Shown here one piece after another: positions 51,341-59,990 of a DNA stretch of 64,000 nt. The notes below the pieces were generated by a model that searched no databases, was not told where the DNA came from, and worked only from the letters and a program-made list of their open reading frames with translations. A program made the translations under genes and the position numbers. Each line of letters opens with the position of its first letter. The stretch's first letter is position 1. This stretch comes from Azoarcus sp. DN11. GTDB lineage: Bacteria > Pseudomonadota > Gammaproteobacteria > Burkholderiales > Rhodocyclaceae. The DNA is taken from assembly GCF_003628555.1 (NCBI RefSeq), contig NZ_CP021731.1, positions 868,001 through 932,000 of the forward strand, read 5' to 3'.

Positions 51341-52348
51341 ATGAGCCAGGTCCAGCACACCGTCACCCACCTCGCCGTCCACAAGCTCCACCGCTCGGGC
51401 GACAGCCCGGCGAGCGCCGAACTGCGCGAGGCCGCCTGTCGTGTCGATGACGCCGCCGTGCGCATGGTCGAGCGCCTGTGCAGCCACTACGCCGACCGCA
51501 GCAGCAAGGGTTACGGGCGCTTCGAGGAGGGCGAGGCGGAGTTTCCGCTGCCGCGCCTCGTGCGCGAGCACGTTGTCGACAAGGGCCTAGACTTCGCCGC
51601 GCTGTCGCACCGGATGATGGATGCGCTGCGCCGGTGCGCGGACGAGGAGGGCGCCGAGGTCTCGGGTTATGTCGTGATCGCGCGCATCGCCGAGGGCGCG
51701 ACCGATTGCCTGTGGATCGCGGTGGTCGGCGAGGCGGTCGGCAGCGCGGTCACCGGCGCGCTCGACATCGTCGACTGCCTGCATCTCGACTTCGCGACGC
51801 TGCCCGCGGCCGGGCGCATCGACCTCAGCGGCTGGCAGCGCGGCGACGAACGCTACGTCAGTTTCCTCAAGGGGCGCGGCGACGTCGCGCCGTGGTTCAA
51901 GCGCTTCCTCGGCTGCAGCGACGTCGTGATCGCGCTGAAGGAAACGAAGAAGCTCGTGCAGCGGCTGTCGGATTTTGCCGAGACGCAGCGCCTGGAGCCG
52001 CCCGCGCGCGACGCGATGCTCGAACGCGCGCACGGCTACCTCGACGAACTGGGCGAGGCGGGCGCGCCGCTCGCGCTCGACGAGATCGCGCGCAAGGTCT
52101 GGCCCGAGCAGCCCGAACGCCTCGATGCGGCCCTCGCGGCGGGTGAGGCGCCGCTCGCCGGCGGCTTCGTCCCGGACCGCCGTGCGATCCGCCCGCTGGT
52201 CCGCTTCCGTGCCGCCGGCGAGCAGTGGAAGCTCGAATTCGATCGCGCGAGCCTGCATTCGGGCGCCGTGCACTACGACCGCGCGAGCGACACGCTGGTG
52301 CTGTCGGGCCTGCCGGACTACCTCAAGCGCATGCTGCAGGACGAGTAA
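51341..52348 (+). CDS. Nucleoid-associated protein, YejK/NdpA family
   Basis: A 335-residue protein of the 37-kDa nucleoid-associated family (YejK), which in E. coli co-purifies with the nucleoid and can affect topoisomerases. Characteristic segments include SSKGYGRFEE, VSFLKGRGDVAPWFKRFLGC and the end LVLSGLPDYLKRMLQD. The start at 51341 (MSQVQHTVTHLAVHKL) matches the family; an upstream ATG at 51278 would overlap the divergent kinase leader. It converges with the thioesterase gene (10-nt gap). Confidence 0.88.
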   Translation: MSQVQHTVTHLAVHKLHRSGDSPASAELREAACRVDDAAVRMVERLCSHYADRSSKGYGRFEEGEAEFPLPRLVREHVVDKGLDFAALSHRMMDALRRCADEEGAEVSGYVVIARIAEGATDCLWIAVVGEAVGSAVTGALDIVDCLHLDFATLPAAGRIDLSGWQRGDERYVSFLKGRGDVAPWFKRFLGCSDVVIALKETKKLVQRLSDFAETQRLEPPARDAMLERAHGYLDELGEAGAPLALDEIARKVWPEQPERLDAALAAGEAPLAGGFVPDRRAIRPLVRFRAAGEQWKLEFDRASLHSGAVHYDRASDTLVLSGLPDYLKRMLQDE

Positions 52349-52358
52349 GTCGCAGCGT

Positions 52359-52850
52359 TCAGCCCGCGTCGTCCGCGCCGTGTGTCTCCGCGAAGCGGCG
52401 CTCGAGCTCGAGCCGTAGCGCCTTGCGCGCCTCGGCGGCGGCGAAGCGGCGTTTCTCCTTCGGGCTGAAGGGGCGCAGCGTCGGTACGGCGACCGGTTTG
52501 CCGTCGTCGTCGACGGCGACCATCGTGAAGAAGCAGCTGTTCGCGTGGCGGACTTCCTGGGTGCGGATGTTTTCCGCCAGCACCTTGATGCCGACTTCCA
52601 TCGACGATTTGCCGGTGTAATTCACGCTGGCGAGAAAGGTCACCAGCTCGCCGACCATGATCGGCTGGCGGAACATCACCTGATCCACCGACAGCGTGAC
52701 GACATAGCGTGCGGCGTAGCGGCTCGCGCAGGCGTACGCGACCTGATCGAGCAGCCTGAGCACGGCGCCGCCGTGCACCTTGCCGGAGAAGTTCGCCATG
52801 TCCGGCGTCATCAGCACCGTCATCGTGAGTTGGTGTGCGGGAAGATCCAT
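52359..52850 (-). CDS. Acyl-CoA thioesterase, YciA-like hotdog fold
   Basis: A 163-residue hotdog protein. MTVLMTPDMANFSGKVHGG at the start and VLRLLDQVAYACASRYA with the catalytic Asp are typical of the YciA/Acot group, which hydrolyses acyl-CoA thioesters. HANSCFFTMVAVDDDGKP is the later conserved strand. The C-terminus is a charged helix. It stands alone, with a 477-nt gap upstream. Confidence 0.9.
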   Translation of the reverse strand: MDLPAHQLTMTVLMTPDMANFSGKVHGGAVLRLLDQVAYACASRYAARYVVTLSVDQVMFRQPIMVGELVTFLASVNYTGKSSMEVGIKVLAENIRTQEVRHANSCFFTMVAVDDDGKPVAVPTLRPFSPKEKRRFAAAEARKALRLELERRFAETHGADDAG

Positions 52851-53219
52851 CGGGGCTCTCGTTGCAGGGGTGTGGTGAAAAGTGCCCTGTCGACAGGGGC
52901 TGCGGCCGGGTTTCGGGTGTGGGAATTCTGATTGCTGGCGCAGCGCGGAGCAAGGTCCGCAGCGAGTCGGGCGAGCGCGGCCCCGATCTCCAGAACTTCC
53001 ATCACCACTGCTTTTTCTTCATCGTCGTCTTCATCTCATCGGACCATTCCGCATGGCCCAACCGTGGGGGCTCCCCGGGGGCATATTCCCCGCGGGTGGG
53101 GGGGGATGGCGTCACCGTGATGACGTGCGCGACTGTCCCGTGCGCCCGATGTGACGGTCGAGCGACGAGCTGCCAATAGAAACAAGCCCTTGGCGTCTCA
53201 TTCCATCGAAAGTCTGGCG
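52851..53219. other. Intergenic region without a convincing gene
   Basis: This gap separates the divergent thioesterase gene and the secreted Cys-repeat gene. Short open frames occur on both strands, but none has recognisable protein character or a ribosome-binding site. It must hold the thioesterase promoter. It could also hold activator sites for the sigma-54-like promoter at 53221; GTCACCGTGATGAC (53111-53124) is an imperfect dyad there. Confidence 0.6.
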
Positions 53220-53220
53220 C

Positions 53221-53236
53221 TGGCACGCGGAATGCT
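53221..53236 (+). promoter_or_regulatory. Sigma-54-like promoter before the Cys-repeat gene
   Basis: TGGCACGCGGAATGCT matches TGGCACG-N4-TTGCW with one difference (ATGC for TTGC). GG (53222-53223) and GC (53234-53235) are exactly 10 nt apart. The predicted RNA start is near 53247, giving an 80-nt leader. Confidence 0.65.
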
Positions 53237-53327
53237 CTGGGAGCTCCGTCGGGCTGGGTCTGGTGACGCGAAGTCGCAAGGAGCCTTCGGCCCGTGCCGC
53301 AGCCTCAACCCCAACAGGAGAAACAAA

Positions 53328-53699
53328 ATGAAAACCCTTTCCTGCAAGCTCGCCGCAGCAGTCATTGTCCTCGTCGCGACGTCTGCCAGCCATGCCGCGA
53401 CCACGTCCGCCACGACCTCGCCACAAGGTAGCCAGGCAAATCCTATTGCTGCGCCGGCGACGATACTGGCCGCGAAAGGGGCTGACACCCCCCTGCCGAT
53501 ACCGGGTTGTGACGACCACGGCACCAACACGTGCCATTCGACTGTCGTCGGAAGCGGACCGGATGACCCCGTGCCCGGCTGCGACGACCACGGCAGCAAC
53601 ACTTGCCATTCGACCGTCGCCGGCAATGGTGCTGACGATCCGTCGCCGTGCGATGACAAGGGCACGAACGTTTGCCTGATGTCAGTGAAGCAGGCCTGA
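53328..53699 (+). CDS. Small secreted protein with Cys/Asp/His-rich repeats
   Basis: A 123-residue protein not recognised from any family. A signal peptide ends at about residue 23 (SASHA). After a Thr/Ala-rich stretch there are three repeats of 23-24 residues: C61 to C69-H70, C85 to C93-H94, C108 to C116, built on CDDHGTNTCHSTV. The spacer PDDPVPG is acidic. The last copy loses both His (CDDKGTNVCLM). Cysteines in the periplasm would form disulfides or bind metal. AGGAG lies 7 nt before ATG 53328. Its promoter looks sigma-54 dependent. Confidence 0.8.
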   Translation: MKTLSCKLAAAVIVLVATSASHAATTSATTSPQGSQANPIAAPATILAAKGADTPLPIPGCDDHGTNTCHSTVVGSGPDDPVPGCDDHGSNTCHSTVAGNGADDPSPCDDKGTNVCLMSVKQA

Positions 53700-53769
53700 G
53701 GTTTACGTCCCTCGCCGGATGCGTTCGCCTCGGAGCGGGCGCGCGGTGGGGGATCCGGCTCTGCCGGGC

Positions 53770-53807
53770 GGAGAAGGGGCTCGAGCGCGACGCGATACCC
53801 CTTCTCC
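53770..53807. other. Hairpin after the Cys-repeat gene
   Basis: GGAGAAGGGG (53770-53779) pairs perfectly with CCCCTTCTCC (53798-53807) around an 18-nt loop. There is no T run after it on the + strand. It lies between the Cys-repeat gene and epd and may be a weak terminator or an mRNA stabiliser. Confidence 0.45.
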
Positions 53808-53853
53808 GGCTATGCTTCGGTCTGAACGTCCCGACGCATGGTCCCTTTCCCGC

Positions 53854-54882
53854 ATGACTTTCCGCATCGCCATCAACGGTTACGGCCGCATCGGCCGCTG
53901 TTTCCTCCGCGCCCTGCACGAATCGCCGCTGCGCCAGTCGCTTTCGATCGTCGCCATCAACGAGCCGGCAGACCTCGAGAGCATGGCCTACCTCACGCGC
54001 TTCGACTCGACCCACGGCTGTTTTCCGGGCACGGTCGGCATCCGCGACGGCTGTCTGCATGTCGATGACCGGAACATTGCGGTGACCCACGCGGCGACCC
54101 CGGACGGCGTGGATTGGCGGGCCTTCGAGGCGGACCTGCTCGTCGAGGCCTCGGGGCGCTACCGTTTCCGCCACGAGCTCGAAGCCTTCCTCGCCGCGGG
54201 CTGTCCGCGCCTGCTGCTGTCGCACCCCGGCCACAGTGCCGCGGACGTCGATCGCACCGTCGTGTTCGGCATGAACCACGAGGCGCTCGACGGCAGCGAA
54301 CGCATCGTGTCGGCCGCCTCGTGCACGACCAACGCCGTCGTGCCCATTCTCGCGCTCCTCGAGCAGGCCTTCGGCATCGAGCACGCGCTGACGACGACGC
54401 TGCATTCGGTGATGAACGACCAGCCCGTGATCGACGGCTATCACGCGACCGACCTGCGCATGACGCGCTCGGCGATGCAGTCGATGATCCCGGTGCAGAC
54501 GGGGCTGGCGAAAGGCATCGTCCGCCTGCTGCCGGCGCTCGAAGGGCGGATCGCGGCCAAGGCGATCCGCGTGCCGGTGCCCAACGTCTCGGCGATCGAC
54601 CTGACGGTGACGCTCCGGCGCAATGCCACGGTCGAAACGATCAACCGCCTGCTGCGGCGCGTCGCCGAGGAAGACCGCCACGGCGTGCTCGCGTACTCGG
54701 ACGGGCCGCATGCGTCGGTGGATTTCAACCACAACGGCTTCTCGGCGATCATCGACGGCAGCCAGACGCGCGCGAGCGGCGAACGCCTCGTGAACCTGCT
54801 GTTGTGGTTCGACAACGAATGGGCCTTCTCGCGTCGCATGCTGGATGTGGCGGCGTTCTGGGCGAAGCGGTTGGGGCGCTGA
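53854..54882 (+). CDS. epd: Erythrose-4-phosphate dehydrogenase (Epd), GAPDH family
   Basis: A 342-residue GAPDH-fold enzyme: NAD-binding INGYGRIGR (about 6-14), active-site SAASCTTN with catalytic Cys, and DNEWAFSRR near the end. The features that separate Epd from GapA are present: LLSHPG, TLHSVMNDQPVIDGYH and VDFNHNGFSAIIDGSQTR. Epd oxidises erythrose 4-phosphate for pyridoxal-phosphate synthesis. The start at 53854 is where the Rossmann fold begins; the open frame upstream has no domain character. A SulP gene follows by 22 nt. Confidence 0.87.
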   Translation: MTFRIAINGYGRIGRCFLRALHESPLRQSLSIVAINEPADLESMAYLTRFDSTHGCFPGTVGIRDGCLHVDDRNIAVTHAATPDGVDWRAFEADLLVEASGRYRFRHELEAFLAAGCPRLLLSHPGHSAADVDRTVVFGMNHEALDGSERIVSAASCTTNAVVPILALLEQAFGIEHALTTTLHSVMNDQPVIDGYHATDLRMTRSAMQSMIPVQTGLAKGIVRLLPALEGRIAAKAIRVPVPNVSAIDLTVTLRRNATVETINRLLRRVAEEDRHGVLAYSDGPHASVDFNHNGFSAIIDGSQTRASGERLVNLLLWFDNEWAFSRRMLDVAAFWAKRLGR

Positions 54883-54904
54883 GCGCCATCGCACGGAGCG
54901 CCGA

Positions 54905-56653
54905 GTGTCGTCCCCGGCGCAGACCGAGCCCCCGGATTCGCCCGCAGCGGACGGCGCCTGGTGGCGCAGCCTCTCCTTCCCGGCGCTGCGTGCCGACCTC
55001 CTCGCGGGGCTTCTCGGTGCGCTGCTGGTGCTGCCGCAGGGGGTCGCGTTCGCGCGCCTTGCCGGCATGCCCGCGGAGTACGGCATCTACTCCGCGATCG
55101 TGCCGTGCATCGTCGCGGCGCTGTTCGGTTCGAGCCGCCATGTCGTCTCCGGCCCGACGAACGCGAACTCGCTCGCGCTCTTCGCGATGTTGTCGCCGTT
55201 CGCCCTGCCGGGGAGCCCGGAATACATCCGCCTCGTCCTGACGACGACCCTCATGGTCGGCGTGTTCCAGTTCCTCATCGCGCGCTTCCGCCTCGGCTCG
55301 CTCGCGAACTTCATCGCCCCGTCGGTGCTGATCGGTTTCATGTCGGGCGCCGCCTGCCTGATCGCCTATCACGCGGCGCTCGACCTGTGGCATCTGGTCC
55401 TGCGCGATGGCGGGACGCCGTGGGGTGCTCATTGGCGTGAACTCGCCGTTGCGCTGACCACCGTCACGACCACCGCCGTCGTCGCGCGCCTGCGGCCGCG
55501 CTGGCCGGCGATGCTGGCGGGGCTCGCCGCGGGCTACGTGCTGGCGGAGGTGTGGCAACTGCGCACCGGTGAAACCTACGTCCACCTGGAGGCGATCGCC
55601 TCGGTGTTGCCGCCGTTCAGCCTGCCCGATTTCTCGCCGGCGACGCTCGCGCAGCTCTCGGGCATCGCGCTGTCGCTCACGATCGTCGCGCTCGGGCAGT
55701 CGGTGTCGATCGCGAAGGCGGTCGCGGAGCGCTCGGGCCAGCCCATCGACGTCAATCGCGAATTTCTCGGGCAGGGGCTCTCCAATATTGCCGGCAGCTT
55801 CTTCTCCTCCTATCTTTCCTGCGGTTCGCTCAACCGCTCGATGCCGAACTACGAGGCCGGCGCGCGGACGCCGCTCGCCGCGGTGTTTTCGAGCGTCCTG
55901 CTGCTGGTGCTGGTGGGCGCGAGCGCCGATCTGCTCGCCGGGATCCCGATGGCGGCGATCGCCGCGCTGCTGCTGTACGTCGCCTGGACGCTGATCAACA
56001 TCCCGAAGATCCGCGAGACCGTGCGCTTCAGCCGCCAAGAAGCGGTGTGCCTCGGTGCCACCTGGATGGCCACGCTGCTCATCCCGATCGAGTTCGCGGT
56101 GCTGATCGGCGTCGGCCTGTCGCTGGTGTTCTACCTGCATCAGACCTCGCGCCCGGTCATGCGCGTGCTCGTGCCGCACGGACCCGCGCGCCACTTCATG
56201 CCCGTCGAGGACATTGCCGATCCCGTCGGCGAGTGCCCGCAGCTCAAGCTCGTGCGCATGGAAGGCGACGTGTATTTCGGTGCCGCGCAGTACGTCGGCG
56301 ACATGCTGACGCACTACCGCGAGCGCTTCCCCGGCCAGAAGCATCTGCTGGTGATGGCCAAGAGCATGAATTTCGTCGATCTCGCCGGCGCGCGGCTGTG
56401 GTCGCAGGAATTCCGCCTGCGGCAGGAAGCGGGCGGATCGCTGCAGTTCCATCGCCCGCGCGCGCGGGTCGTGAATGCCTGGCGGCGCAGCGGTCTCTAC
56501 GAGCGACTCGACCGCGAGCACATCTTCGACAGCAAGTCGGACGCGCTCGCCGCCGTGGTGCCGAGGCTCGACCCCGACGTGTGTGCGCGCTGCACGAAGC
56601 GTATCTTCCTCGAATGCGCCGCGATGCCGGCGCCGCCGCCCGAAAAGGCTTGA
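54905..56653 (+). CDS. SulP-family anion transporter with STAS domain
   Basis: A 582-residue membrane protein with about 11-12 transmembrane helices (residues 30-430), including the SulP signatures LVLPQGVAFARLAGMPAEYG and VSGPTNANSLALFAM, and a C-terminal STAS domain (about 455-560). Substrates in this family include sulfate, bicarbonate and dicarboxylates, and none can be assigned here. The tail ends with an unusual cysteine cluster, CARCTKRIFLEC. The start GTG 54905 lies 22 nt after epd; no better ATG is available. Confidence 0.87.
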   Translation: MSSPAQTEPPDSPAADGAWWRSLSFPALRADLLAGLLGALLVLPQGVAFARLAGMPAEYGIYSAIVPCIVAALFGSSRHVVSGPTNANSLALFAMLSPFALPGSPEYIRLVLTTTLMVGVFQFLIARFRLGSLANFIAPSVLIGFMSGAACLIAYHAALDLWHLVLRDGGTPWGAHWRELAVALTTVTTTAVVARLRPRWPAMLAGLAAGYVLAEVWQLRTGETYVHLEAIASVLPPFSLPDFSPATLAQLSGIALSLTIVALGQSVSIAKAVAERSGQPIDVNREFLGQGLSNIAGSFFSSYLSCGSLNRSMPNYEAGARTPLAAVFSSVLLLVLVGASADLLAGIPMAAIAALLLYVAWTLINIPKIRETVRFSRQEAVCLGATWMATLLIPIEFAVLIGVGLSLVFYLHQTSRPVMRVLVPHGPARHFMPVEDIADPVGECPQLKLVRMEGDVYFGAAQYVGDMLTHYRERFPGQKHLLVMAKSMNFVDLAGARLWSQEFRLRQEAGGSLQFHRPRARVVNAWRRSGLYERLDREHIFDSKSDALAAVVPRLDPDVCARCTKRIFLECAAMPAPPPEKA

Positions 56654-56678
56654 AGACGAGCGCGCTCCCGGGCCGGCC

Positions 56679-57833
56679 TCACTGGCGGTGGAGGTCGTAG
56701 GTGACGAAACGCTGGTGGTGCGGCGGCAGTTCCAGCCACTCCTTGTGGGCGAGACTCGCACGGATGTCGTCGAGGCCGCTCGCCCAGTGGTCGCGCATCG
56801 TCTGCGGGCCGAACTCGTAGTCCTTCGCGAGCCCGTCCCATTCCTTCTCCTGGTAGATCAGGTGGATCACGCTCACCTGCCGCCCGCAGGCCCACTGGTC
56901 TGCGCGGGTGCACCAGTGGTCGGACAGCCGGGTGTCCTGCGGGACGTACTTCAGCAGCTCGCGCACGATGTTGCGCAGCTCCTGCTCGCGCGCCATCAAA
57001 TCCGTGATCGCGCGCGTGCGGCTCGAATACTGGATGTCCTTCTGGCGCTCCTGCACGTCCCAGATATTCGTCGGCACCATCCCGAGCGCGCTCCACAGGT
57101 CGACCTGGAAAGCCAGCGTGTCATGGCGCGGCTCGTCGGCCAGCACGCGCCCCAGCGGCGTGTTCGACACCAGTCCGCCGTCCCAGTAATACTCGCCGTC
57201 GATCTCGACCGGAGGGAAACCCGGGGGCAGGGCGCCCGACGCCATGAAATGCTCGAGCCGCAAGCGCCCCTTCCACGGGCCGATGGTGTTGTCGAAATAC
57301 TCGAAGTTGCCGGTACGGACATTGACGGCGCCGACCGACACGCGCGGGCTGCCGGCGTTGATGCGCTCGAGGTCCACGAGCTGCGCCAGCGTCGCGCGCA
57401 GCGGCGAGATGTCGTAGTAGCTCGCTTCCGCCGGCGGCAGGCTCACGGACAGCCAGGGTGGCGGCAGCCGCGGCTTGAAGAAGCCCGCCTGCCCTTCGAC
57501 CACGCCGCGCCACGCCGTGGCGGCATTGAACGCCCGCCGCGCGTCATCGCCGAGATGGCCGACCCAGGACTGCATGACCGCGGCAAGCGGCTGGGTGAAG
57601 GCCGGGCGGCACACCGTCTCCCAGAAGGTGCGCAGGTTGGCGACCCGCTGCGCGGGCGGACTGCCGGCGATCAACGCCGTGTTGATCGCGCCGATCGAGA
57701 TCCCGGCCAGCCAGTCCGGCTCGATCCCGCCATCGTTAAGCCCCTGATACACCCCCGCCTGGTAGGCGCCCAACGCGCCGCCGCCCTGGAGGACCAGGGC
57801 GATCGTCCGGAAAGGCGGCCTGGGGCGTCTCAT
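56679..57833 (-). CDS. Patatin-like phospholipase
   Basis: A 384-residue lipid acyl hydrolase. The oxyanion motif [11 protein letters not shown] (about 17-27), the nucleophile elbow GISIGA (GxSxG, near 45) and the catalytic Asp in YWDGGLVSN form a complete Ser-Asp dyad. The C-terminal 150 residues match the DUF3734-type extension found in proteins of this group. The start at 57833 overlaps the stop of the decayed dehydrogenase upstream (ATGA). In relatives such patatins sit next to 3-hydroxybutyrate dehydrogenase, which suggests a link to polyhydroxybutyrate or lipid turnover. Confidence 0.88.
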   Translation of the reverse strand: MRRPRPPFRTIALVLQGGGALGAYQAGVYQGLNDGGIEPDWLAGISIGAINTALIAGSPPAQRVANLRTFWETVCRPAFTQPLAAVMQSWVGHLGDDARRAFNAATAWRGVVEGQAGFFKPRLPPPWLSVSLPPAEASYYDISPLRATLAQLVDLERINAGSPRVSVGAVNVRTGNFEYFDNTIGPWKGRLRLEHFMASGALPPGFPPVEIDGEYYWDGGLVSNTPLGRVLADEPRHDTLAFQVDLWSALGMVPTNIWDVQERQKDIQYSSRTRAITDLMAREQELRNIVRELLKYVPQDTRLSDHWCTRADQWACGRQVSVIHLIYQEKEWDGLAKDYEFGPQTMRDHWASGLDDIRASLAHKEWLELPPHHQRFVTYDLHRQ

Positions 57834-58096
57834 GCGTGTGGTTTCGCGGGCGCGGAAGCGTGACCCGGCCAGTGCATGACCCAGCCGAAGCTCGGGCACA
57901 CCACGTACGAGCGCACGCCATGCTTAGCGACACCCATCGCCACCCCGACCGCCCGTACCTGTTCGGCGCCCGCAAGATTGATGTCCGCGACCGCGACCAT
58001 CGCGCCGGCCTGCGCCAGCTTCTCCGCGATCGCCCTGCCGATGCCGCTTCCCGCCCCAGTGACCACGGCCACCTTCCCGCCCATTTCCCGAGCCAT
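57830..58096 (-). pseudogene. Remnant of a 3-hydroxybutyrate dehydrogenase-like SDR gene
   Basis: An open frame of 88 residues. It starts as a normal SDR ([20 protein letters not shown], then [16 protein letters not shown]) but then jumps to [19 protein letters not shown]. The GVRSYVVCP part belongs near residue 180 of BdhA-type dehydrogenases, and GWVMH resembles their extreme C-terminus. The NNAG motif, catalytic Ser and YxxxK are all missing. The frame survived internal loss and still ends in an ATGA overlap with the patatin gene, so translation through it may still feed that gene. No catalysis is possible. Confidence 0.75.
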
Positions 58097-58489
58097 GCTC
58101 CGCACTCCTTCGCACGCTGCGCATCGTTCCATACGGAAAAAGTCTGGGTGACCCGATCGGGGAAATCAAGATTCGCGGGGCGGACGCCTTGCCGCATCAC
58201 GCTGCTCTTCTGGTTGTTGAAGTGGCGATGACCGTGATTCGTCTCGAATCATCAGGAAGACGTGCCCCCGATCCCATTCAGCATCTGCCCTGTCTGCCCG
58301 CCGAGGGCGTCGGGACTGAAGATCGACGATGTCGTATCCCGCTGGTCGGCGAGTTTGTCGAGTCGAAACCGGCCAGGGTGTCGGTGGCGGTGAAGGTGCG
58401 CGGTACTCGGTAGGCCACGCAGCCCTCGCGGCGGATTGCCCCGAACGGCGTTTGGACACCAAACCGTTTCGGAAGGCTGAAAAAGCGAA
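58097..58489. other. Intergenic region without a supported gene
   Basis: Short frames exist on both strands but show no domain character or ribosome-binding site. It should contain the promoter of the dehydrogenase remnant and patatin genes at its left end and the tRNA-Met terminator at its right end. Nothing else stands out. Confidence 0.5.
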
Positions 58490-58511
58490 ACCCGCTGACG
58501 AGTCAGCGGGT
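58474..58511 (-). terminator. Terminator of tRNA-Met
   Basis: Reading the minus strand, ACCCGCTGAC (58511-58502) pairs with GTCAGCGGGT (58499-58490), followed by TTCGCTTTTTC. It lies 13 nt after the tRNA 3' end. Confidence 0.7.
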
Positions 58512-58523
58512 CTCATGATCCTG

Positions 58524-58600
58524 TGGTGGTGATGGGCAGAATCGAACTGCCGACCTATGGGTTATGAATCCATCGCTCTAACCGTCTGAGCTACATCACC
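58524..58600 (-). tRNA. tRNA-Met (CAT), elongator type
   Basis: On the minus strand GGTGATG pairs with CATCACC, the anticodon loop TTCATAA gives CAT, the T loop is AGTTCGATTCT, and ACCA is encoded. The first base pair is G-C, so it is not the initiator. An Ile2 tRNA (CAT, later lysidine-modified) cannot be fully excluded by eye. Confidence 0.9.
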
Positions 58601-58613
58601 GCTCGAGCCTGCT

Positions 58614-58643
58614 AATATAGCGGTTTGCGAAACCGCGCGTCAA
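58614..58643 (-). promoter_or_regulatory. Promoter of tRNA-Met with dyad in the spacer
   Basis: On the minus strand TTGACG (58643-58638), an 18-nt spacer and TATATT (58619-58614) form a good sigma-70 promoter, starting RNA near 58607. The spacer is almost filled by GCGGTTTGCGAAACCGC (58620-58636), a dyad with 7-bp arms. The miaB start on the other strand is only 10 nt from the -35 box. Confidence 0.72.
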
Positions 58644-58652
58644 CATGCTTCA

Positions 58653-59990
58653 ATGAAGAAACTGTATATCCGCACCTTCGGGTGCCAGATGAACGAGTAC
58701 GACTCCGACAAGATGGCGGATGTGCTCGGCGCGACCGAGGAACTGGTCAAGACCGACAACCCCGAAGAGGCCGACGTGATCCTCTTCAACACCTGTTCGG
58801 TGCGCGAGAAGGCGCAGGAGCGGGTGTTCCACGACCTCGGGCGGGTGAAGCACCTGAAGCAGGCGAATCCGAACCTCATCATCGGCGTGGGCGGCTGCGT
58901 CGCGAGCCAGGAAGGGGCGGCGATCGTCGCGCGCGCGCCCTATGTCGACGTCGTCTTCGGGCCGCAGACCCTGCACCGCCTGCCGCAACTGATCGCCGAG
59001 CGGCGCTACAGCGGTCGCTCGCAGGTCGACATTTCCTTTCCGGAAATCGAGAAGTTCGACAACCTGCCGCCAGCGCGCGTCGAGGGGGCGAGCGCCTTCG
59101 TCTCGATCATGGAAGGCTGTTCCAAGTATTGCACCTACTGCGTCGTGCCCTACACGCGTGGCGAAGAGGTGTCGCGGCCGCTCGACGACATCCTGACCGA
59201 AGTCGCCGGCCTGGCCGATCAGGGCGTCAAGGAAGTGACGCTGCTGGGGCAGAATGTCAACGCGTGGCGCGGACCGATCACGAAAAACGGCGGCGAGACG
59301 GGCGACTTCGCCTTCCTGCTCGAATGCGTTGCCGAGATTCCCGGCATCGAGCGCATGCGCTACACGACTTCGCATCCGCGCGAGATGACGCCGCGTGTGT
59401 TCGACGTGTATGCGAACATCCCGAAACTCGTGAGCCACCTGCACCTGCCCGTGCAGTCGGGCTCGGACCGTATCCTCGCGGCGATGAAGCGCGGCTATTC
59501 GGTGCTCGAGTTCAAGTCGGTCGTGCGCAAGCTGCGCGCGGCGCGGCCGGATCTCTCGCTGTCGTCGGACTTCATCGTCGGCTTCCCGGGGGAGACCGAG
59601 GAGGACTTCGAGAAGACGATGAAGTTGATCGAGGAGGTCGGTTTCGATGCGTCCTTCAGCTTCGTCTTCAGCGCGCGCCCCGGGACGCCGGCCGCGGACC
59701 TCGACGACCCGGTGCCGCAGGAGACCAAGCTGCGCTGGCTCGCGCGCCTGCAGAAGCGCATCGACGCGCAGGCGCAGGCGATCAGCCAGGCGATGGTCGG
59801 GCGCGTCGAGCGCGTGCTCGTCGAAGGCCGTTCGCGCAAGGACGAGAACGAGCTGGCGGCGCGCACCGCGAACAACCGTGTGGTGAATTTCCTCGGCAAT
59901 CCGCGCCTGATCGGGCAGTTTGTCGACCTGACCATCACCGCCGCGCTGCCGCACAGCCTGCGCGGCGAAATCGTGACCAGAGAGGCCTGA
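58653..59990 (+). CDS. miaB: tRNA-2-methylthio-N6-dimethylallyladenosine synthase MiaB
   Basis: A 445-residue radical SAM methylthiotransferase that adds a methylthio group to i6A37 of tRNAs reading UNN codons. The N-terminal UPF0004 domain has its three cluster cysteines ([27 protein letters not shown]), the radical SAM motif is CSKYCTYC (CxxxCxxC, near 150), and a TRAM domain forms the C-terminus. It leads the conserved miaB-ybeZ-ybeY-ybeX-lnt operon. Confidence 0.96.
   Translation: MKKLYIRTFGCQMNEYDSDKMADVLGATEELVKTDNPEEADVILFNTCSVREKAQERVFHDLGRVKHLKQANPNLIIGVGGCVASQEGAAIVARAPYVDVVFGPQTLHRLPQLIAERRYSGRSQVDISFPEIEKFDNLPPARVEGASAFVSIMEGCSKYCTYCVVPYTRGEEVSRPLDDILTEVAGLADQGVKEVTLLGQNVNAWRGPITKNGGETGDFAFLLECVAEIPGIERMRYTTSHPREMTPRVFDVYANIPKLVSHLHLPVQSGSDRILAAMKRGYSVLEFKSVVRKLRAARPDLSLSSDFIVGFPGETEEDFEKTMKLIEEVGFDASFSFVFSARPGTPAADLDDPVPQETKLRWLARLQKRIDAQAQAISQAMVGRVERVLVEGRSRKDENELAARTANNRVVNFLGNPRLIGQFVDLTITAALPHSLRGEIVTREA

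Noticed and set aside
53151..53327. N-terminal extension of the Cys-repeat protein upstream of 53328
   Set aside because: The start at 53328 has AGGAG at ideal spacing and opens a clean signal peptide, and the extension crosses the predicted sigma-54 promoter.
58133..58516. Short frames on both strands between the dehydrogenase remnant and tRNA-Met
   Set aside because: No ribosome-binding site, no domain character and Arg/Pro-rich chance composition.
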